Origin: Desulfamplus magnetovallimortis
Lineage (GTDB): Bacteria; Desulfobacterota; Desulfobacteria; Desulfobacterales; Desulfobacteraceae
Direction of reading: 5' to 3'
DNA length: 64,000 nt
Assembly: GCF_900170035.1 (NCBI RefSeq)
Contig: NZ_LT828555.1
Location: 18,110-82,109 of the forward strand
The notes under the pieces were generated by a model. The model was not told the origin of the DNA, did not search any database, and saw only the letters and a program-made list of their open reading frames with translations. Both the position numbers and the translations under genes were made by a program. Positions 15,671-24,639 of the stretch are shown piece by piece (the first letter of the stretch is position 1; each line of letters starts with the position of its first letter).

Positions 15671-16441
15671 GTGATTGGTAGATATTTTTTGATGTTCATT
15701 TTGGTGCCTTTTTTCATCACCTGTGCCTATGCGGGCGATACAACTGCGGAAATTGCTGAATCATCGGTTACAAAGTCCATTGAGACCCGTCAGGCAACAC
15801 AGCAGGAGATAGATAAATGGGAAGAGGAAAAACTGCAACTTCAAGCCGAGTATGACAATCTTATGCAGGAGAATGAGCTTCTTGCTGCAACCCAAAAGGT
15901 GCTTTCCTTGGAAGTTGCCCAGCGTCGGGAGAATGTTGAATCATTGAAGGTGCAACAAAATGAAAATGAAGAGATCGAAAGGGAGCTTCTTCCTTTTCTT
16001 GAATCATTATATGCAGAATTGAATGAATTTGTGCTTCAGGATACGCTGTTTCTCAGGGAAGAGCGAAGAGGGCGCATGGCAGGGCTTGCCCGTGTTATGG
16101 AACAGATTGATTTGACCATTGCGGAAAAATACAGAAAGTTGATGGAGGCGCTTTTTATTGAAGCAGAATATGGCAATACCATAGAAGTTACCCGTGAAAA
16201 GATTGACATTGGCGGAAATGGCGAAGAGATTGTGGCCGATATTTTTCGGCTTGGACGCATATCTCTTTTTGCCCTGACCCTGGACAGAAATGAGGCTGCC
16301 TCCTTTAATGTGGCACAACATAAATGGCTTCCGCTGAATCCCATACATATTCCGGCAATTCAATCGGCAGTGGAGATTGCTCAAAAACAGCGTAGTGTCG
16401 AGATACTTGCCATGCCCCTGGGTTCTCTTAAGGTTCAGTGA
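15671..16441 (+). CDS. DUF3450 family protein, TonB-system accessory
   Basis: 256 aa from a GTG start with GAGGGG 6 nt upstream. A signal peptide (FLMFILVPFFITCAYAG) leads into a long coiled coil (about residues 40-110, heptads with KLQLQAEYDNLMQENELLA) and a C-terminal globular part (LMEALFIEAEYGNTIEVTRE, FRLGRISLFALTLDRNEAA). This is the layout of DUF3450 periplasmic proteins that precede the TtpC/ExbB-ExbD-TonB2 operons of Vibrio and relatives. Its stop overlaps the start of the long ExbB by 4 nt (GTGA). It probably helps couple the ExbB complex to TonB in the periplasm. Confidence 0.85.
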   Translation: MIGRYFLMFILVPFFITCAYAGDTTAEIAESSVTKSIETRQATQQEIDKWEEEKLQLQAEYDNLMQENELLAATQKVLSLEVAQRRENVESLKVQQNENEEIERELLPFLESLYAELNEFVLQDTLFLREERRGRMAGLARVMEQIDLTIAEKYRKLMEALFIEAEYGNTIEVTREKIDIGGNGEEIVADIFRLGRISLFALTLDRNEAASFNVAQHKWLPLNPIHIPAIQSAVEIAQKQRSVEILAMPLGSLKVQ

Positions 16442-18051
16442 AAAAGGAATATTTGCACATGCGACCAATGCCTGAAAGATCAGTGTCTATTCATTTTATA
16501 TTGTCTGTTTATATTATGCTGTTTGCTATGTTGATTAATATGTTTTTCTTTCTGCCGTCGGTCTTTGCCGGAGACATGAGAGGAACCCACCTTGCCCTTG
16601 AGGAACAAAAAAGCCGTCTTAGGGCAAAAGCCATTGAGGAGCTTGAAAAAGCACGAGAAGAGGCGAGATTGAAAGCTGAAGAGATCCGCAATGACCGCAA
16701 TGCATTGAAAAATGCTGTTGAAAAACTCAAGCAGGAGAACGAAGAGCTTGCACATAATAATCAGGAGATGGAAAAAGAGATTACAATATTAAAGGAAGAA
16801 GAGACAGCATTATCCCAATCTCTTGAAGAGAGCATTGCCGTCAACAGGGAACTTGCAGGATTGCTAAGAAGCAATGCAAAGGATCTTGAAAACATTCTTG
16901 TTCAGAGCCTGCAAAGCGCCTTGAGTGTAGATATAAATCGCCATGATTTTCTCAAACCCATGATTGACCAGGAAAAATTTCCGTCAATGGCTGATATCCG
17001 TAAAATGGCATCCATTCTTTTTGACGAAATAAGTGCATCCGGCGAGGTTAGGCTTGATAGGGGAATGATCGTGGATCGCCAGGGTGTTGAAAGGGTCGCT
17101 GATCTTCTTATCATTGGTAACTTTACGGCAATATACTCCATTGACATGGATAAAGGCTCTCAAAACAGTACAGAGATAGATAAAGCCTCTCAAAACAGTA
17201 AAGAAAATAACTCTGGTCGGGAAACCGGTTTTTTGCTTTACTCAGATCAGAGCCAGCGTCTCTTTGCCCTTTCAAAACTACCTGAAAAAAATATTGTCAG
17301 GAATCTTGTGGCCTACATGAAGGGAGAGCAGGACGATGTCTATATGGATATATCAAAGGGTGCAGCCATAAGGCAGCTTACCCATCAGTTAAGCCTCAGA
17401 GAGCAGATTCCAAAGGGCGGTCCCATTGTGTGGCCAATAGTTGCTATCCTTGGGATTGCACTTGTTATTTTGGTGGAGAGAATCATCTTCTTTTTAAGAA
17501 AACAGATAAATGCTGACAAATTCATGAAACGCCTTGAACCTCTTGTAAGGGCAAATCGTTGGGATGATTGCAGACGCCTTCTTGAATCTTCCAGAAAACG
17601 ATTGATACCCAAGGTGTTGTTGACAGCAATGGATTTCAGGGATCAGGATCGCGCTGATATGGAGAATGCCCTTCAGGAGGCAATTCTCAACGAGATCCCA
17701 AGAATTGAACGATTTCTTTCAACCCTTGGAATGCTTGCTGCCATTGCACCGCTTTTAGGTCTTCTTGGCACTGTAACCGGTATGATCAATACATTTCATG
17801 CCATAACATCCTGTGGTACCGGAGATCCCAGAATGATGTCAGGCGGTATTTCAGAAGCGCTGGTTACAACCATGCTGGGACTTTCAGTTGCAATTCCTGT
17901 TATGCTTGTTCATACCATTTTAAGCCGTCATGTTGAGACGGAAATCGGGAAAATTGAGGAAAAGTCTGTCTCTTTTGTGAATATGATATTCAAAAATAAA
18001 AATAGTTTTGTTGTACATGGAAAGAAAAAACAGGATGGACAGGATGTGTGA
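16438..18051 (+). CDS. TtpC-like long ExbB/TolQ/MotA family protein
   Basis: 537 aa. After an N-terminal membrane/signal segment (HFILSVYIMLFAMLINMFFF) comes a periplasmic coiled coil (about residues 45-140) and a domain similar to that of the preceding DUF3450 protein. The last 200 residues are a MotA/TolQ/ExbB channel: helix GPIVWPIVAILGIALVILVE, then LSTLGMLAAIAPLLGLLGTV and ALVTTMLGLSVAIPVMLVHT. This matches TtpC, the extra subunit of TonB2 systems. The GTG at 16438 overlaps the previous stop; an ATG at 16459 is possible. A local duplication gives the pair MDKGSQNSTE and IDKASQNSKE at about residues 238-255. Confidence 0.85.
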   Translation: MKKEYLHMRPMPERSVSIHFILSVYIMLFAMLINMFFFLPSVFAGDMRGTHLALEEQKSRLRAKAIEELEKAREEARLKAEEIRNDRNALKNAVEKLKQENEELAHNNQEMEKEITILKEEETALSQSLEESIAVNRELAGLLRSNAKDLENILVQSLQSALSVDINRHDFLKPMIDQEKFPSMADIRKMASILFDEISASGEVRLDRGMIVDRQGVERVADLLIIGNFTAIYSIDMDKGSQNSTEIDKASQNSKENNSGRETGFLLYSDQSQRLFALSKLPEKNIVRNLVAYMKGEQDDVYMDISKGAAIRQLTHQLSLREQIPKGGPIVWPIVAILGIALVILVERIIFFLRKQINADKFMKRLEPLVRANRWDDCRRLLESSRKRLIPKVLLTAMDFRDQDRADMENALQEAILNEIPRIERFLSTLGMLAAIAPLLGLLGTVTGMINTFHAITSCGTGDPRMMSGGISEALVTTMLGLSVAIPVMLVHTILSRHVETEIGKIEEKSVSFVNMIFKNKNSFVVHGKKKQDGQDV

Positions 18052-18683
18052 AGATGGCGCTTTTTGAATCCATAAATTTTTTTTGTAGTACATACTGGTT
18101 TAATATTACCTCTTACCTTGGTTCCGGTGGAGTGGTCATGATTCCCATTTTATCTCTCTCTTTTGTGATGTGGGTATTGATCTTCAATCGTGTAGTTGTG
18201 ATGCGGCGTCTGTTTATAAAGAATATCCCCCGCCGTGAAGCAGGTGAGCTTGTGAGGCAGAACCGTATGCCTGATGAAAAATATAAGGGCGCAAACTCTC
18301 TTCTTGTTCGTGAATTTCTGTCAAGAAGAAGTGGAGAGCCTGCACTTGATGCATTTATTCTTGATGAGATAGTGGTAAGACTTATAGGGGAGATGGACAA
18401 ATATCTTGCCATTATTGCTGTTCTTTCAGGTGTTGCACCACTTCTTGGGCTTCTTGGCACTGTGGTGGGTATGATGACCACATTTGAGGTCATTACCATA
18501 TTTGGCACAGGTAATGCCAGGGCAATGGCCGGAGGAATTTCCGTTGCCCTTATTACCACCCAGACAGGGCTTCTTGTCTCCATTCCGGGACTCTACATGA
18601 GTGGATTTCTGACAAGAAGGGCAACAAATCTGAAGCACCGGATTGCAGCAACAGGCTTTTATTTGAAACGATTCCTTGAATAA
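18048..18683 (+). CDS. exbB: ExbB/TolQ family proton channel subunit
   Basis: 211 aa. Helix 1 is GGVVMIPILSLSFVMWVLIF; helices 2 and 3 are in LAIIAVLSGVAPLLGLLGTV and GISVALITTQTGLLVSIPGLY, the MotA/TolQ/ExbB signature. It forms the proton channel with ExbD and energises TonB. The GTG at 18048 overlaps the previous stop by 4 nt; an ATG at 18054 is an alternative. The operon order, TtpC-like then ExbB then ExbD then TonB then TPR, is that of TonB2-type systems. Confidence 0.92.
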   Translation: MKMALFESINFFCSTYWFNITSYLGSGGVVMIPILSLSFVMWVLIFNRVVVMRRLFIKNIPRREAGELVRQNRMPDEKYKGANSLLVREFLSRRSGEPALDAFILDEIVVRLIGEMDKYLAIIAVLSGVAPLLGLLGTVVGMMTTFEVITIFGTGNARAMAGGISVALITTQTGLLVSIPGLYMSGFLTRRATNLKHRIAATGFYLKRFLE

Positions 18684-18706
18684 CAAAAAAAATGGAAAAA
18701 TAAAAA

Positions 18707-19120
18707 ATGCTTAATATTACAGCAGCCCGAAGATCCGGTAAAAAAAATCTGGAACTCAACATTGCACCATTGATTGATATGGTCTTTATCCTGCTGATCT
18801 TTTTTCTTGTTACCACAAGTTTTGTCAAGGAGACAGGGGTGGATATATCAAGGCCGGCAGCAACAACCGCAATACCCAAAAACGGTAGCACCATACTGAT
18901 CGGTGTCACAAAGAACAATACCATTCATATTGATCGACATGAAATTGACATACGTGCTGTCAGGGCAAATGTGGAACGTGCCCTTGCAGAAAATCCAGAT
19001 TCTTCTGTTGTGATTGTGGCAGACAGAGAGAGTACCACCGGCCTTGTAATCAGTGTGATGGACTACTGCAAACTGGCAGGTGCTGAAATAGTCTCTATTG
19101 CAGCAAGTATTAACAATTAA
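18707..19120 (+). CDS. exbD: ExbD/TolR family subunit
   Basis: 137 aa. A short cytoplasmic start is followed by LNIAPLIDMVFILLIFFLVT, with the conserved membrane aspartate (LIDMVF) that carries protons. The periplasmic domain ends with VIVADRESTTGLVISVMDYC. It lies 23 nt after exbB and 12 nt before tonB. No strong ribosome binding site is seen before the ATG. Confidence 0.93.
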   Translation: MLNITAARRSGKKNLELNIAPLIDMVFILLIFFLVTTSFVKETGVDISRPAATTAIPKNGSTILIGVTKNNTIHIDRHEIDIRAVRANVERALAENPDSSVVIVADRESTTGLVISVMDYCKLAGAEIVSIAASINN

Positions 19121-19132
19121 AATGGGGTGATC

Positions 19133-20203
19133 ATGACTTTTGTCAATTTTAACACAGACTCAGACTCTGTAGTTGTCCTTTCAAATGTCGATTCCACTGC
19201 CCTTTCACATGTCGATTCCACTGCCCTTTCACATGTCGATTCGACTGCCCTTTCAAATGTTGATTCAACTGCCCTTTCAAATGTTGATTCAACTGCCCTT
19301 TCAAATGTTGATTCAACTGATCTTTCACATGTTGATTCAACTGATCTTTCACATGTTGATTCAACAGCTCTTGCATATGTTGATTCAGCTGCCTGCCATA
19401 CTTTCTCACCCAAGGGAGGGATGCAGAGCAATTATTCAGTTTCTGCTACTTACGCTATCTGGATTCTATCAATTATTTTTGCTGCCCTGCTCAATATTAC
19501 ATTGTTCGGACTTATGCCGGAATTGATAAAACAGATGCCCGGGAAAAAGGAGTTGTCCGACTCTTTTTCCAGTGATATTTTTCAGGTTGTCAGGATAAAG
19601 CAATCGGAGTACCTCCCTGAGAAAAAAGAGATTAAGAGAGTGGAACCAGAAGTGGTTAAACCCCGAAAGTTACCTCCGGAAAAAGTTAAAAAGCCCGAGC
19701 CACCAAGGACAATAAAGGTAAAACAGAGGCTTCCCTTTGAACTCAACCCCTCACTTCCTTCATTTTCCAACTCCCTTGCCATGCCTCCTCTTGAGCATTT
19801 CAGTATGGATATGGATGCACCTGTTGTTGTGGAACCTCAATCACTGCCGGAACCCGATTTTGTACCGTCTCAATCGTTGCCTTCTCTGGAAATTCCTCCC
19901 CTTAAAAGTCAGTATGGCATGGGTGAACTTGATGCTCCATTGACGCCTCTTGTAAAAACTCCTCCGGTTTATCCCATGCGGGCCATGCGCAGGGGAATTG
20001 AGGGGGCAGTCAGGATAAGATTCAAGGTTGACACACAGGGCAGGGTAAATGAACCCGAGATAGTAGAGGCAAACCCGGCAAAGATATTTGATGCAAGTGT
20101 ACTTAAATGTGTCATGCAGTGGAGATTCAAACCTGGAACTGTTCAGGGGGTGGCAGTTAATACTCTTGTGGAGACAACCATCAGGTTTCAACTGGAAAAA
20201 TAG
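19133..20203 (+). CDS. tonB: TonB energy transducer with N-terminal octapeptide repeats
   Basis: 356 aa from the ATG at 19133 (GGGG 5 nt upstream; a GTG at 19127 is also in frame). Residues about 16-88 are nine copies of the octapeptide VDSTALSN with Asn/His and Ala/Asp variants, encoded by 24-bp repeats. The single membrane helix follows at about 105-125 (AIWILSIIFAALLNITLFGL), so the repeat block is predicted cytoplasmic. A Pro/Lys/Glu-rich spanning region follows, and the C-terminal TonB domain (VYPMRAMRRGIEGAVRIRF, VLKCVMQWRFKPGTVQG) binds TonB boxes. An N-terminal repeat block of this kind is not a normal TonB feature. The last codons (QLEK, stop) are the first unit of a 21-bp tandem repeat downstream. 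Confidence 0.9.
   Translation: MTFVNFNTDSDSVVVLSNVDSTALSHVDSTALSHVDSTALSNVDSTALSNVDSTALSNVDSTDLSHVDSTDLSHVDSTALAYVDSAACHTFSPKGGMQSNYSVSATYAIWILSIIFAALLNITLFGLMPELIKQMPGKKELSDSFSSDIFQVVRIKQSEYLPEKKEIKRVEPEVVKPRKLPPEKVKKPEPPRTIKVKQRLPFELNPSLPSFSNSLAMPPLEHFSMDMDAPVVVEPQSLPEPDFVPSQSLPSLEIPPLKSQYGMGELDAPLTPLVKTPPVYPMRAMRRGIEGAVRIRFKVDTQGRVNEPEIVEANPAKIFDASVLKCVMQWRFKPGTVQGVAVNTLVETTIRFQLEK
19185..19395 (+). repeat. 24-bp in-frame tandem repeat in tonB
   Basis: About nine units of GTTGATTCAACTGCCCTTTC plus four bases. The first units use GTCGATTCCACTGCC and the middle ones GTTGATTCAACTGCC, so variants are grouped, as expected from recent unit duplication. Because the unit is a multiple of three, long frames are open on all sides; only the tonB frame is considered real. 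Confidence 0.9.
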
Positions 20204-20305
20204 TTGTTTCAACTGGAAAAATAGTTGCTTTAACTGGATAAATAGTTGTTTTGACTGGATAAATAGTTGTTTTGACTGGGAAAATAGTTATCTTAACTGG
20301 AAAAG
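20188..20305 (+). repeat. 21-bp tandem repeat carrying the tonB stop codon
   Basis: Five units of CAACTGGAAAAATAGTTGTTT with small changes run from the last codons of tonB to the start of the TPR gene. Each unit repeats Gln-Leu-Glu-Lys-stop or a variant in the tonB frame, so TAG recurs in phase. The array could have arisen by slippage. Confidence 0.85.
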
Positions 20306-20310
20306 AGATT

Positions 20311-21459
20311 ATGTGCATAATTAAGGCCTCACAAAAATATTTTATATCATTACAAAAGGATTATGTCTCTCCTAAGTCTCTTATGATAGTGATATGGATA
20401 TTGTGTTTAAATATTTATCAATCATTCCCCCTGGAAGTTATCGATTTTGAAATGGGTTCTCTTGTGTATGAAGCATATGCTGAGGAAGAGAAACTACCAT
20501 ATGCAGCCGGAGTATGCGTTAATGAAGCCGGAAAAATGATTAAGGCAGGCAGGATATCAGAAGCCATTGAGCTTCTTGAGTCCTTTAGCTCAAAGGCGAA
20601 AGATGTTTCCGGTGAAAAAGCCATACAGAAAGGTTATTCCCATTACTACATTGATTATATGCTGGGAAATGCTCTGATGATGCTTGAAGAGAATAGTTCA
20701 TCTAAATCAGGTTCAGGGCACGGCGAAAACAAGACGTTAAAAAAAAGTTCAGGTCAAGCCTATAAAAAAAATTCAAAAGATGATTTTACACCATTTTTAA
20801 AAAAAGCATCACAATATTATAATAACGCAGTTAAAAAAAGGGCTGACCTTGCTCCCGCATGGCTGAACCTTGCCCGTTGTCAATATACCCTTGGTGATAT
20901 GGAAAATGCAGGCAAAGCTTTTATAAAGGGGTATGAGGCAAGCGCAAAGGCAGATAGGAAAGCCATGCATCTCTATTATGGTGCAATCTGTTTTTTTCAG
21001 TGTGGAGACAGCAAAAACCAGAAAAAGGCTTCCGAAGTGTTCGGAAAGCTTTTAAGCAGACATCCCAGCGATATAACGCTGGAATGGATTGAAAGTTATG
21101 TCAGCATACTGTTTGCTACAGGTGAAAAGAAAAAAGCGATTAAATACCTTGAAACCCTTGCACAAAAAACATCCGGAAAAAGACAGAGACAGTGGCAGGA
21201 GATGCTTTTGTACCAATACCTGGAGCATAAAATGGAAAAGCGTTCTCTTGCATATGCAAAAACTCTTACCCGTGACAATCCTGTGGAACCAATGTGGTGG
21301 AGAACTCTATTACATATCTATCTTGACCGCAATGACTATAAACAAGCCCTTAATGCCTTGATAATATATGGATTCCTTGCCCCTTTGACAAATGAGGAAC
21401 AAGATTTGATGGAGAATCTCTATCTTAGTCTTGGGATTCCTTTTGATTCTCGCGGATAG
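20311..21459 (+). CDS. TPR-repeat protein of the TonB operon
   Basis: About 382 aa from the ATG at 20311 (AAAGAG just upstream; the TTG/ATG at 20272 lies inside the 21-bp repeat and is unlikely). A hydrophobic signal or anchor segment (SLMIVIWILCLNIYQSF) is followed by helical hairpins with TPR character: AGRISEAIELLESF, ADLAPAWLNLARCQYTLGDM, EVFGKLLSRHPSDITLEWIE, DYKQALNALIIYGFL. A Lys/Ser-rich low-complexity insert lies at about residues 125-160. Periplasmic TPR proteins are the regular last gene of TtpC-ExbBD-TonB2 operons and are thought to act as scaffolds there. The role is inferred from context. Confidence 0.8.
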   Translation: MCIIKASQKYFISLQKDYVSPKSLMIVIWILCLNIYQSFPLEVIDFEMGSLVYEAYAEEEKLPYAAGVCVNEAGKMIKAGRISEAIELLESFSSKAKDVSGEKAIQKGYSHYYIDYMLGNALMMLEENSSSKSGSGHGENKTLKKSSGQAYKKNSKDDFTPFLKKASQYYNNAVKKRADLAPAWLNLARCQYTLGDMENAGKAFIKGYEASAKADRKAMHLYYGAICFFQCGDSKNQKKASEVFGKLLSRHPSDITLEWIESYVSILFATGEKKKAIKYLETLAQKTSGKRQRQWQEMLLYQYLEHKMEKRSLAYAKTLTRDNPVEPMWWRTLLHIYLDRNDYKQALNALIIYGFLAPLTNEEQDLMENLYLSLGIPFDSRG

Positions 21460-21502
21460 ATTATTCACTGGGAATTTTTCAACATTGAATCTGCTTAAAT
21501 GA

Positions 21503-21680
21503 TCAAAGTTAACACCTATGATCTCTTGTAAGCCTTGTCAACACTGTCTGAATCAGGATTCCCAAGATTAACAAAGATAAGGAAGGGTTATCTATCCTGA
21601 GCATCCTATCCATCCTGGTTATCCTGGTTCAGACAACTTCAATAACTTCTGAAAAAGCAATAAGATGTCGATTTTGAGCA
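21503..21680. repeat. R1 element, copy B (about 178 bp)
   Basis: Same orientation as copy A and very similar to it: TGTCTGAATCAGGATTCCC to ATCCTGGTTCAGACA. The end reads GATGTCGATTTTGAGCA and is followed by AATGGCCATTAAC. The same AATGGCCATTAACA word is inserted inside copy D. Confidence 0.85.
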
Positions 21681-21698
21681 AATGGCCATTAACAGATG

Positions 21699-21941
21699 CT
21701 AAACTTCGGCTTGCTTAATTCTTAACAGTTCTGGTGCTTCTTCTTGTATCCTTTCTTTCTTTTTCAATAACTTCACAACATGTAATCCCACTAAACCTCG
21801 AGCTTGTAACTCTTCAGCATTTTCAACCCCAAGGTCAGCAAAAAATATTACTTGCACTACTTTTAAAAATTCAATAGGGATATAGTTCATAATATTTATA
21901 TTAAAGGCGCAATGTGATATTTTAACTTGAATAATTGGCAT
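21699..21941 (-). pseudogene. short open frame between repeats, probable gene remnant
   Basis: 80 aa whose first codons come from the end of an R3 repeat. The C-terminal part (EFLKVVQVIFFADLGVENAE, ARGLVGLHVVKLLKKKERI) has normal protein composition and ends in a charged helix. I do not recognise a family; it could be the tail of a decayed transposase- or nuclease-like gene. It sits between R1 copy B and R3 copy d. No ribosome binding site was found. Confidence 0.3.
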
Positions 21942-22042
21942 CTTTCATTTGCCAGTTTACATTTGCCTGAACACAATTCCGGTTTTTCTGGTGGCCTGTT
22001 CCGAAAAGTGTAAAGTACTTACTGCATGATATGAAGGATTCC
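21937..22042. repeat. R3 element, copy d (106 bp)
   Basis: GGCATCTTTCATTTGCCAG at one end and GCATGATATGAAGGATTCC at the other are inverted. Inner words GTTTACATTTGCC and AAAAGTGTAAAGTACTT pair. Nearly the same as copy j at 60226. Confidence 0.85.
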
Positions 22043-22080
22043 AAATAATTATTATTTTTTAATTTTAACGGAGGCAATTT

Positions 22081-22230
22081 ATGAAGACTTTTACCGTAAA
22101 AAATCCCCCTCATCATTTTCATAATCGGGGGTGGCGCCGTAGAGATAAGGCATTCTTTGTCTCTACGGGCATGAAAGTTTATAAAGTGTCTATTGAAAAT
22201 TATGTATTGTATACGGAGTCAATGTTATGA
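22081..22230 (+). CDS. possible 49-aa leader ORF overlapping the chemoreceptor start
   Basis: ATG at 22081 follows GGAGG at 6 nt spacing, an ideal ribosome binding site, and the stop overlaps the chemoreceptor ATG (ATGA). The peptide is [19 protein letters not shown] onwards, ending VLYTESML. Against it: the DNA includes a CCCCCTCATCATTTTCATAATCG-like word also found near 47506 and a GTAGAGAT/TCTCTAC hairpin, so part is repeat DNA. It may only deliver ribosomes to the downstream gene. Confidence 0.3.
   Translation: MKTFTVKNPPHHFHNRGWRRRDKAFFVSTGMKVYKVSIENYVLYTESML
22130..22166. repeat. short perfect-stem hairpin (GTAGAGAT/TCTCTAC type)
   Basis: CCGTAGAGATAAGG and TTTGTCTCTACGG form a stem of about 12 bp. 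The hairpin at 47314-47335 (GGGCAACC/GGATTGCCC) is of the same general kind. Such elements are scattered in many bacterial genomes. Confidence 0.6.
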
Positions 22231-24227
22231 GTTTCAATATCAGAAGCCTTTTTTTTAAAATTTCTACAATTTCACTTCTTGGCATCATCGGGGTTATAAT
22301 TCTTGCGATGATAAATTTTAAGGTTGCTTCAACCACAGGCAAAACTGCCCAATATAGTCAATCTGGCAATGAAATTATGCAAAATGTATTGCAGATCTTT
22401 TTACTTGAAGAAAAATTTATCAATAATAGTGATGAAGCAGTTGCCCAAGAAATTATGTCAAAACTGGATGGTTTGGAGCAATTGCTTGATAAATCTCAAA
22501 ATATTGACAAGTCAAATAGTATCAATAAGATTCTGCTGGAGATAAGAGCTCTTACTGACGCTCATAAATCTGTTTTAAAAGATCTGATTTATGAAGTTCT
22601 GACATTAACAGAGTTGTCAATTGATATATGCAAGCATTTTGATATTAGCACAGATGTTTTAATGATGATTATCAATAAGTTAAATGATGACGAGGCAGAG
22701 CTTGCTTTAACAGTAGATGAGTTACCTCAGATCAAAGCATCACTCAGGGATCAGACAAGCCAGTTTTTAGGTATTTTCCAAAGTGTAGTTGTTGCCCTAA
22801 AAACACTGTTTCTTAATAATGATGGAGAACAGTTTATACAAAAAAGAGATGCCCTTATTGAGATACTCAATGAGAAACGAGTCAATACCAAAGCACAGAT
22901 AAGTGTTGTAAATGAAAAGATATATACAGATTGGTGGTCGCAAATTGAGAAAGAGCTTGATGAGATTACCCCGCTTTTAAATAATATTTATGATCATTGG
23001 CAGAAACGTGAAGAGCAGAAAAGAGAGCTTTTTAAAAACAGCATGTTGATACAAGAAAAGGAAAATTTTCTTCTCAAATCCACTACAGATTCAATGACAA
23101 GCCAACTTTCATCTACAATGACAAACTCAACTGTTTCCATGATAGCTGTAATAGTTCTATTACTCATATCTGGTTCTCTCATTGCATTGAGTATTATGCG
23201 TCCTGTAAGGCAGACAGTGGAGATGATAAAAGATATAGCCCAGGGTGAAGGAGATCTTACAAAGCGACTTTCAATCAGGACAAAAGATGAAATTGGAGAG
23301 CTTTCAGGATGGTTCAATACCTTTTTGGATAACTTACAATCAATTATTAAAGTTATTGCACAAAACGCCCTGTATGTAGATCAATCATCAGGTAAGATAT
23401 TTGGTGTTGCATCTAACCTTGCATCAAATGCAGAATCAACATCTGCAATGGCAAATACCGTTGCTTCAGCATCTGAAGAGATGAGTGTAAATATGCAGAC
23501 TATCTCGGCGTCAATGTCTCAGACAGCTAATAACACTGCTGTAATATCATCTGCTGTTGAGAAAATGACTGAGACAATTATCCTGATATCAAAAAATTCA
23601 GAACATGCAATTGACATCTCTAAAGATGCAGTACAGCAGTCATCACAAGCCTCAAGTAAGATTAATGAGCTGGGTGATGCCGCTAATTCAATAAATATGG
23701 TGGTTGAAACCATTACAAATATTTCTGAACAGACAAATCTTTTGGCATTAAACGCAACGATTGAAGCGGCAAGAGCTGGAGAATCCGGTAAAGGATTTGC
23801 AGTTGTTGCAAATGAGATTAAAGCACTTGCAAATCAAACTTCTGAAGCAACATTGGAGATTCAGCAGAAAATAAGCGGAGTGCAATCAATAACCATGGAG
23901 ACCATTGCAGAAATTGAATCCATTGTTGATATTATAAAAAGTATTAATGAGATTATATCTACAATTAGCCAAACAATTGAAGAACAATCCATTACAACAA
24001 AAGAGATATCCAGCAACATTATCCAGACTTCACAAGGAATCCAGCATGTAAATGAAAATATTGCTCAAGGTACGGTGGTGATTCGCGACATTACAAAGGA
24101 TATTTCCTTAGTAAATGAAGCATCTGGTCAAATCTCGCAAAATAGCAACACTGTTGAAGCCAATGCACAAGAGCTGAAAGATCTTGCAGCAAGGCTTAAT
24201 GAGGTTATTGATGGATTTAAATTTTAG
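22227..24227 (+). CDS. methyl-accepting chemotaxis protein
   Basis: 666 aa. TM1 is at about 12-32 ([20 protein letters not shown]), a periplasmic helical sensor region spans 33-300 without a recognised named fold, and TM2 is near 305-330 ([20 protein letters not shown]). A HAMP domain follows ([20 protein letters not shown]), then the long signalling coiled coil with the hairpin tip [20 protein letters not shown] and the trailing adaptation helix. The tip motif is the conserved CheA/CheW contact. GGAG lies 8 nt before the ATG. There is no neighbouring che gene. The ligand is unknown. Confidence 0.93.
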   Translation: MSFNIRSLFFKISTISLLGIIGVIILAMINFKVASTTGKTAQYSQSGNEIMQNVLQIFLLEEKFINNSDEAVAQEIMSKLDGLEQLLDKSQNIDKSNSINKILLEIRALTDAHKSVLKDLIYEVLTLTELSIDICKHFDISTDVLMMIINKLNDDEAELALTVDELPQIKASLRDQTSQFLGIFQSVVVALKTLFLNNDGEQFIQKRDALIEILNEKRVNTKAQISVVNEKIYTDWWSQIEKELDEITPLLNNIYDHWQKREEQKRELFKNSMLIQEKENFLLKSTTDSMTSQLSSTMTNSTVSMIAVIVLLLISGSLIALSIMRPVRQTVEMIKDIAQGEGDLTKRLSIRTKDEIGELSGWFNTFLDNLQSIIKVIAQNALYVDQSSGKIFGVASNLASNAESTSAMANTVASASEEMSVNMQTISASMSQTANNTAVISSAVEKMTETIILISKNSEHAIDISKDAVQQSSQASSKINELGDAANSINMVVETITNISEQTNLLALNATIEAARAGESGKGFAVVANEIKALANQTSEATLEIQQKISGVQSITMETIAEIESIVDIIKSINEIISTISQTIEEQSITTKEISSNIIQTSQGIQHVNENIAQGTVVIRDITKDISLVNEASGQISQNSNTVEANAQELKDLAARLNEVIDGFKF

Positions 24228-24242
24228 TGGGTAGTGTATTCA

Positions 24243-24495
24243 AAGTGTCAGAAAGGCAGTCTTGACAGTAAGCTCATTTGCCCAACGGTAATCTCGGTTA
24301 CGAAATACCATGAAGTAGTGCTCTTCAACAAATCTGCAAAGATCTTCCATATCTCCTTTCTGATAGACTTTTTTGGCAGCATCCTTTCCTTTGTCCCGTT
24401 CAACAGGTTCCGGCAGAAGCATTTCGTTAATTCTGTCAACATAGAGCCTTTTTGTAAGAGGGTTGGGCAGCTTCAAAACCTGGTCACCATTTTAA
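24243..24495 (-). pseudogene. fragment of the AAA-ATPase-like/PD-(D/E)XK gene
   Basis: About 253 bp nearly identical to 28102-28353 inside the intact gene at 27705-29504 on the same strand; only a handful of substitutions are seen. The frame is still open over 78 codons (KRLYVDRINEMLLPEPVERD, RNRDYRWANELTVKTAFLTL). Both edges of the similarity are abrupt. It is a partial duplication placed just behind the chemoreceptor stop, and it is not expected to be functional. Confidence 0.8.
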
Positions 24496-24521
24496 AAGGC
24501 TGGACTTTATTTGTTAAATAA

Positions 24522-24584
24522 ACGATCATGGCTGATGCTCAGCCACCCCCGTCCATGGAAATTGTATTCATTTCCACGGTAAAA
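24522..24584. repeat. R4 element, copy c (inverted)
   Basis: CGATCATGGCTGATGCTCAG, CCACCCCC, then GGAAATTGTATTCATTTCC and ACGGTAAAA. Read on the minus strand it follows the order of the copies at 11448 and 47424. Confidence 0.55.
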
Positions 24585-24639
24585 TATGAAATCATATAGA
24601 TTTTTATGTATCATAATGCGCTTGTTTTAATGGTATAGG

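Noticed and set aside
19117-19526. Long open frames on both strands across the tonB repeats
   Set aside because: The 24-bp unit is a multiple of three and lacks stops in several frames, so these frames are shadows. Only the tonB frame has a membrane helix and TonB domain following.
20088-20324. Frame with NWKNSCF repeats
   Set aside because: It reads the 21-bp repeat in another phase after the TonB stop.
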